Source: Amycolatopsis rifamycinica | GTDB lineage: Bacteria; Actinomycetota; Actinomycetes; Mycobacteriales; Pseudonocardiaceae | Assembly (NCBI RefSeq): GCF_000695625.1 | Contig: NZ_JMQI01000068.1 | Location: forward strand, 203,623 to 267,622 | Length of the DNA: 64,000 bases | Direction: 5' to 3' | Shown: piece after piece, positions 59,972 through 64,000 of the stretch | Layout of the letters: each line of letters begins with the position of its first letter | How positions within the stretch are numbered: the stretch's first letter is position 1 | Position numbers and translations under genes: made by a program | The notes under the pieces: model-generated | Seen by the model: only the letters and a program-made list of their open reading frames with translations | Database searches by the model: none | What the model was told of the DNA's origin: nothing

Positions 59972-60322
59972 ATGCCCAAGTACGCCGCGATCATCTACGC
60001 CACGGACATCGACCCGACCACGCCCGAGGCGACGGACATGATGAAGGACTACGACGAGTTCGGCGCGGGCGCGGCCGCGGTGATCCGCGGCGGCGCGGCG
60101 CTGTACCCGACGGCCACCGCGACGACGGTCCGCGTCACCGGCGGCAAGGGCGGCGACATCGTCACCAGCGACGGCCCGTACGCGGAGACGAAGGAAGCCC
60201 TCACCGGGTTCTACCTGCTCGAATGCGCCGACCTGGATGAAGCGGTCAAGGTCGCCGCCCGCATCCCGGGCGCCTGGGACGGCGCCATCGAGGTCCGCCC
60301 GGTCGTCGACTTCGGCAAGTGA
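59972..60322 (+). CDS. YCII-related (DGPF) domain protein
   Basis: 116 residues, MPKYAAIIYATDIDPTTPEA...VTSDGPYAETKEALTGFYLLECADLDEAVKVAARIPGAWDGAIEVRPV. The YCII fold has a conserved His/Asp in some members. DGPF proteins are the constant partners of ECF42 sigma factors, as here, where the stop overlaps the sigma start (GTGA). GAGGAG precedes the ATG. Proposed to be involved in the sensing or the response. Confidence 0.9.
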   Translation: MPKYAAIIYATDIDPTTPEATDMMKDYDEFGAGAAAVIRGGAALYPTATATTVRVTGGKGGDIVTSDGPYAETKEALTGFYLLECADLDEAVKVAARIPGAWDGAIEVRPVVDFGK

Positions 60323-61521
60323 CCGGCGCCGGGGACGCGGTCGCGCGGCTGGTCCGGGACGAGGGCACCCGGGTACTGGCCACGCTGGTCCGCGTCACCG
60401 GCAGCGTCGACCTGGCCGAAGACGCGGTGCAGGACGCCGTCGTGCGCGCACTGGAGACGTGGCCGCGCGACGGCGTCCCCGCCAACCCCCGCGGCTGGCT
60501 GCTGGTGACGGCCCGCCACCGCGCGGTGGACGTGGCCCGCCGCGAGGCGAAGCGGCTCGGGAAGGAGGCCGTCGCGATGCCATCGATCGACCCGCACCCG
60601 GACCCGCTTTCGGTCCGCGACGACCTGCTGCGGCTGGTCTTCACGTGCTGCCACCCGGCGTTGTCCCTGGAGGCCCAGGTGGCTTTGGCGCTTCGGACAT
60701 TGGGCGGTTTGTCGACCGCGGAAGTCGCCCGCGGCTTGCTGGTCCCGGAAGCGACGATGGCGAAGCGGCTGACGCGGGCGAAGCAGAAGATCGCTCAGGC
60801 GCGAATTCCGTACCGCGTCCCGTCGGCGGAGGAGCTGCCTTCCCGCTTGGCCGGCGTGGCGTCGACGGTGTACTTGATCTTCAACGAGGGCTACACGGGC
60901 CGGGTTTCGCTCCTTTCCGAGGCTGTTCGCCTGGCCCGCTTGCTGGTGTCCCTCATGCCGGACGAGCCGACGGCGTTGGGATTGCTGGCGTTGGTGCTGC
61001 TGCAGGACGCCCGCCGCCCCGCGCGGTTCCTGCCTTCCGGCGAGCCGGTGCTGCTGTCGGCGCAGGACCGTTCGCTGTGGGACGCGTCGCTGATCAAGGA
61101 AGGCGTCGCGTTGGTCGGCCGGGCACTGCGCCGGACACCATCGACGCCGAACGCGTACGTGGTCCAGGCAGCGATAGCGGCTTGCCACGACCTCGCCCCG
61201 TCGTATTCAGCGACGGACTGGAACGCGGTGATTTCCTGGTACGACGTGCTGTTGTCGGTGCAGGACACACCGGTGGTCCGCTTAAACCGCGCGGCCGCGG
61301 TGGCGGAACGCGACGGCCCGGCCGCGGCATTGGCGCTGGTGGACGCGTTGACGGGCCTGGATGACTACCCGTGGTGGCACGCGTCGCGGGCGGAGTTGTT
61401 GCACCGCTTGGGTTCCGCGTCGGCTTCCGAGGCGCTGGCCCGCGCGGAGGAAACCGGCTTGCCTGCGGTACACGTCAGATTTTTAGATTCTCGGATATCA
61501 AGCTATCGGCGTGCGGATTAG
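60319..61521 (+). CDS. ECF42-type RNA polymerase sigma factor with TPR-like C-terminal domain
   Basis: 400 residues from GTG overlapping the YCII stop. Sigma2 (DLAEDAVQDAVVRALETWPRDGVPANPRGWLLVTARHRAVD), sigma4 (LALRTLGGLSTAEVARGLLVPEATMAKRLTRAKQKI), then the helical extension starting VYLIFNEGYTG and ending in VVRLNRAAAVAERDGPAAALALVDAL. The last 16 codons switch abruptly to A/T-rich codons (AGA TTT TTA GAT TCT), coinciding with the start of a low-GC region, so the true 3' end may have been replaced. Confidence 0.88.
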   Translation: MTGAGDAVARLVRDEGTRVLATLVRVTGSVDLAEDAVQDAVVRALETWPRDGVPANPRGWLLVTARHRAVDVARREAKRLGKEAVAMPSIDPHPDPLSVRDDLLRLVFTCCHPALSLEAQVALALRTLGGLSTAEVARGLLVPEATMAKRLTRAKQKIAQARIPYRVPSAEELPSRLAGVASTVYLIFNEGYTGRVSLLSEAVRLARLLVSLMPDEPTALGLLALVLLQDARRPARFLPSGEPVLLSAQDRSLWDASLIKEGVALVGRALRRTPSTPNAYVVQAAIAACHDLAPSYSATDWNAVISWYDVLLSVQDTPVVRLNRAAAVAERDGPAAALALVDALTGLDDYPWWHASRAELLHRLGSASASEALARAEETGLPAVHVRFLDSRISSYRRAD

Positions 61522-61950
61522 ATGGGCCGCAATGTCGCTAACTAAACGTTCTTTGAGGTTCTGAGGCAGGGCTTCCTTAACGCGTGAATCCTTCCATGGG
61601 CTGTCCCGTGGAAACTCTTCCTCCAAAGGGAAGCGGGGAATAAGGTGCGCATGAATGTGTGGATCCCTGTTTCCCAATATCGCTAAGTTCATTCGATCGG
61701 CACCGCTTGCTTTTTGAATCGCCACCGAGGCGATTCTTATATCTTCCATGAAGGAGGCGGCCATATTTTCTGGGAGCTCTGCCAGGTTGTCATAATGATC
61801 GTGTAGGGCGAGTATGCAGCGACCGCGGAATCGGCTATCGTCATAGAGGCCCAATGTAGAGGTCGAGAGGGTAGCGATTGGAGTCCAGAGTTCGAAGTCG
61901 CATGATTCGCAAAGGTAACCGACTTCTCTGGGGTGATGAAAGTAATCCAT
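61498..61950 (-). CDS. HIT family hydrolase (low-GC island)
   Basis: 150 residues. Histidine triad HIHAH (98-102), preceded by the family's ADRMNLAILGN; an N-terminal Cys14-x2-Cys17 may bind zinc. HIT proteins hydrolyse nucleotide-linked phosphoramidates or dinucleoside phosphates. G+C about 50%, against about 70% for the neighbours, with codons such as AGA, TTA, ATA. It follows the nucleotidyltransferase gene by 9 nt, suggesting that one makes and the other removes the same nucleotide bond (inference). The 3' end overlaps the sigma gene by 24 bp. Confidence 0.85.
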   Translation of the reverse strand: MDYFHHPREVGYLCESCDFELWTPIATLSTSTLGLYDDSRFRGRCILALHDHYDNLAELPENMAASFMEDIRIASVAIQKASGADRMNLAILGNRDPHIHAHLIPRFPLEEEFPRDSPWKDSRVKEALPQNLKERLVSDIAAHLIRTPIA

Positions 61951-61959
61951 TAAGGCCGC

Positions 61960-63033
61960 CTAGAAGATCAGGTACTTCTTCGTGAAGTGCTCAACGCTTG
62001 ACGAGGTGAATAGATTTTGCAGGTGATCCTGCAGGTTCTTGCCATCGAGTCGTGCGGTCCCGAAGTTTGGCGTTTCTCGAGGGTCTAATGCTTGACAGTC
62101 CGAACCGACGGCGTCGCGCCAGTCCTTTGACCCTAGATTGCTGGTGAATTTATCGGAGATCTTTATGATTGATCGCAGCTCGTTCTTTTCTTCATCGGTT
62201 TGAAGCCGTCTTCCGAGGCGAAGAAGCCTCAGTATCGGTGGCTCCTGATATGCGGCGACTAGGTGATCGACGACGGCGTCGTGCGCTATGTCTTGGCATT
62301 CTATAAGCGGAGTTATAGATGACGCAAAGGTAAGCTTTCGAGAGGTGAGCAACTTCAGGTAGCGAAGTGAGTAGGCCGTACCCTTCGAGGTCTTGGCCTG
62401 ATAATCCACGGTAATTGTGCGCCAGTATCTCACGATATCGTTAAGTAGGAAACGTGGAACGTTGTCTCGTCCTCGGACGCGATCGTACAGATATCGCTTA
62501 ATGATTGTTTCTAGTAGCTTAAGATGGAGATCTGGCTTAAAAAGGGAAGTCGATTCCTCTAGGAGGAGAATTCGTCTCGTGTGGGAGTGATTGGTGTCTT
62601 CTTCTAAGCCGATCCTCTCGGCCATGTCAGGAGCAGAGATAACTCGACCAAAGACTCCAGTAGCGCCGGGCCCGTTAAGTTCTACGCCTTCGATCAACCG
62701 GTTGCGAAGCAGGTCTGCATGCTGCAAAAACCGACGCGTAGTATTTGTCTCCGATTGAAGTCCGTAGGTAACTACCAGGTAGTCCAGGTCGGACGCCGAG
62801 GTGAATTCGTGGCGAGCCAGTGAACCAAATCCGATAATATCGATCGGACTATCGATGTCAGCAAATGATTCTTCGGTTAGCTTTCTTGCTCTGTTTATTA
62901 AACCGGCGCTTCTCTCAAAAGCTTCCGTCAGGGCCGGTACGTCAGCCGTCGTAAGTCCGATGGAGGAAAGGCGGCTGTCCAGGAGGCTGCCTAAATCGCT
63001 CTCGCCCGGCGGTGATGGGGGCTCAACTTCCAT
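61960..63033 (-). CDS. Nucleotidyltransferase-fold protein (low-GC island)
   Basis: 357 residues. The NTase motif GFGSLARHEFTSASDLDYLV has G70-S71 and the metal acids D82 and D84; a third acid may be Glu118 (GVELNG). The R-x-E/F spacing recalls GlnD/DUF294-like enzymes more than CD-NTases. The remaining 230 residues are helical (LLETIIKRYLYDRVRGRDNVPRFLLNDIVRYWRTITVDYQAK), typical of the helical partner domain. It could transfer a nucleotide to a protein or small molecule. GGAGG is 8 nt before the ATG. It forms an operon with the HIT hydrolase, on a region of about 50% G+C. Confidence 0.82.
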   Translation of the reverse strand: MEVEPPSPPGESDLGSLLDSRLSSIGLTTADVPALTEAFERSAGLINRARKLTEESFADIDSPIDIIGFGSLARHEFTSASDLDYLVVTYGLQSETNTTRRFLQHADLLRNRLIEGVELNGPGATGVFGRVISAPDMAERIGLEEDTNHSHTRRILLLEESTSLFKPDLHLKLLETIIKRYLYDRVRGRDNVPRFLLNDIVRYWRTITVDYQAKTSKGTAYSLRYLKLLTSRKLTFASSITPLIECQDIAHDAVVDHLVAAYQEPPILRLLRLGRRLQTDEEKNELRSIIKISDKFTSNLGSKDWRDAVGSDCQALDPRETPNFGTARLDGKNLQDHLQNLFTSSSVEHFTKKYLIF

Positions 63034-63319
63034 CGTGCGGTCCTCCGTCCTGTGTGGAGCATACGCGACCCACTGTCGCCGTCTCGTAACGAAACCTCGT
63101 GTCGTGCGTGTTTTGGCTAGATCGTGTATCGGTCGGCGGTAAGTGTCGCTGCGCAGGCTCGCGTTGTTACGAGGTTGGAGTACGCGACCACATCGTGGGG
63201 TGCACAAGAGGTAACACGACGTGGTCTGGGCGCGTTGAACAAGGCGTGCCGCTGGAAGGCGGATACGGGGAGCTTAGGTGAGGCCGGTAGCTTCACAAGC
63301 CCAACCTAGGCGACGTAAA
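63034..63319. other. Gene-free region upstream of the NTase-HIT operon
   Basis: No convincing ORF; mixed composition, G+C rising towards the right. It presumably contains the operon promoter. GTAACGAAACCTCG (63087-63100) and CGAGGT-type fragments near 63170 give weak dyads only. Confidence 0.4.
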
Positions 63320-63358
63320 AGTCGAGGTCCAGCGAGTACAACGCTGGACCTCGACTTG
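63320..63358 (-). terminator. Terminator following the tRNA-Gly 3' fragment
   Basis: Perfect 16-bp stem (AAGTCGAGGTCCAGCG at 63320-63335 with 63343-63358) around a 7-nt loop. It starts 2 nt after the tRNA 3' end on the minus strand, exactly where a tRNA terminator belongs. Confidence 0.85.
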
Positions 63359-63360
63359 AG

Positions 63361-63401
63361 AGCGGATGACGGGAATCGAACCCGCGTATTCAGCTTGGGA
63401 A
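63361..63401 (-). other. 3' fragment of tRNA-Gly(CCC): putative integration (att) site
   Basis: Reading the minus strand from 63401: anticodon loop TTCCCAA (anticodon CCC), stem strand GCTGA, T-arm GCGGGTTCGATTCCCGT, acceptor strand CATCCGC and discriminator T at 63361. The 5' half (it should begin GCGGATG) is absent; sequence right of 63401 does not pair with GCTGA. A tRNA 3' end cut exactly at the anticodon loop is the classic footprint of a tyrosine-integrase att site. Confidence 0.8.
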
Positions 63402-63647
63402 CCAGGGTGATCATGCTCGAAAGTGGCCCTGACCTGCGGGCGGGCCTACCTCGTGGTACCCCTTGTTGACCTTGGTTGACCGGCCTGAATGGCACGCTAA
63501 TGGCATGACCTGGCCCACGCCCAGACCTCCCCCATCACCCCGATACGAAGCCAGCACGCGGCCGGTGGTGCCGGGTCAAGGCACGCTTTCCCGCCTTGAC
63601 GCGGTGCTACCGGCCGTAGTCATGATCCGGCTTCGGGGTGGTGGCCG
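63402..63647. other. Region beside the att site, no clear gene
   Basis: Contains the direct repeat GTTGACC at 63465-63471 region and again 10 bp later (TTGACCTTGGTTGACC), and TGGCACGCTAATGGCA at 63489-63504. Short direct repeats beside an att site are typical of integrase arm-binding DNA. Short ORFs here lack codon bias. Confidence 0.45.
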
Positions 63648-63875
63648 CTAGTGATCAGAGAGCTTGTAGGTGAGCGTGTCGATGGCCCCAATCAGAGTGG
63701 ATACCTGGTCGGAGGCGACCGAGTGGTCATCCATGTGCTTGAGCTGGTGGAAGATGGCTAAGAGCGCCTCGGCCGTAGCCAGACTGATCGGGTCGGCGCT
63801 GGTCCTTCCCTGCTCGATGGCCTGACGTGCTGCTTCGGCGTGAGCGTCTGCTGTAGCGCGATCGGAGGGTGGCAT
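63648..63875 (-). CDS. Small hypothetical helical protein (75 aa)
   Basis: From ATG 63875: a helical, mildly acidic protein (ADAHAEAARQAIEQGRTSADPISLATAEALLAIFHQL, VSTLIGAIDTLTYKLSDH). Not recognised. It lies on the inferred element side of the tRNA-Gly fragment, with lower G+C (about 58-60%) than the core genome. Small proteins of this kind are common in actinobacterial integrative elements. Upstream (63876-64000) no further gene is visible. Confidence 0.5.
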   Translation of the reverse strand: MPPSDRATADAHAEAARQAIEQGRTSADPISLATAEALLAIFHQLKHMDDHSVASDQVSTLIGAIDTLTYKLSDH

Positions 63876-64000
63876 GGCTTCGACCCTGCCAGCGGGCGTC
63901 TCCGCCGTAACTAGGCTGATGAGCTGATCGCCGTCAGCGGCGGCGCGCTATGCGATCGATCGATGCGGCGGGCCCACCCGGCGGCCGGCGGCCGAAGCGG

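Noticed and set aside
63361..63450. Complete tRNA-Gly gene
   Set aside because: The 5' acceptor strand, D-arm and 5' anticodon stem are missing; only the 3' half pairs.
63463..63651. 62-codon plus-strand ORF beside the att site
   Set aside because: Pro/Arg-rich with no codon bias or ribosome site; overlaps likely integrase-arm DNA.

Overview
The window is about 70% G+C. It has dense, mostly intergenic-free gene packing, frequent GTG starts, many apparently leaderless promoters (a -10 box about 6-7 nt before the start codon) and many TetR, GNAT, SCP2-like and MaoC genes. This fits a chromosomal segment from a filamentous actinobacterium, most likely of the Amycolatopsis/Pseudonocardiaceae type (inference from gene content and synteny; not tested by search).

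Layout. 0-11.5 kb: a membrane-protein remnant, an EndoU/MafI-like toxin-immunity-like ORF, a GNAT, a small XRE regulator, a DnaA-box cluster, a secreted tripeptidyl-aminopeptidase-like hydrolase, a DUF3311 + sodium:solute symporter pair, a ceramidase-like membrane protein, an AhpD-like protein, a MarR-GNAT fusion, an AAA ATPase, a TipA-type MerR regulator and a DoxX protein. 11.5-17.1 kb: a lipid block that matches mycobacterial fadA2/fabG4/htdX (thiolase divergent from high-molecular-weight FabG and a MaoC hydratase), followed by a TetR regulator and two tandem SCP2-like proteins. The FadE5-like acyl-CoA dehydrogenase that goes with this set lies 34 kb away (47.6-49.5 kb), and all three loci share a 14-bp palindrome. 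17.2-23 kb: an SRA-HNH type IV restriction enzyme, FxsA, a TetR/quinone-reductase pair and a TetR/ABC-exporter pair. 23-26.6 kb: a branched-chain 2-oxoacid dehydrogenase operon (E1alpha-E1beta-E2). 27-36.4 kb: an M20 peptidase, a TetR/saccharopine-dehydrogenase-like pair, the ATP-grasp/alpha-E/transglutaminase operon and an amino-acid ABC importer.

36.4-61.5 kb: a 774-aa membrane-anchored beta-helix-like protein, an SMI1-like protein, a thioredoxin-NHL protein, a GroES-like protein, a VanW protein, an XRE regulator coupled to a leucine-rich-repeat protein, a DHA2 MFS exporter, a LuxR-type regulator, a Mug-type DNA glycosylase, VanZ, a Gfo/Idh/MocA oxidoreductase, a secreted 5'-nucleotidase, a P450, and a YCII/ECF sigma pair.

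61.5-64 kb is different: G+C falls to roughly 50% over a two-gene unit (nucleotidyltransferase + HIT hydrolase). A tRNA-Gly(CCC) 3' fragment with its own terminator then appears at 63.32-63.40 kb, which is the signature of an integration site. This end is the most likely accessory region and the best candidate for an uncharacterised system. No rRNA, complete tRNA, CRISPR array or transposase was seen.
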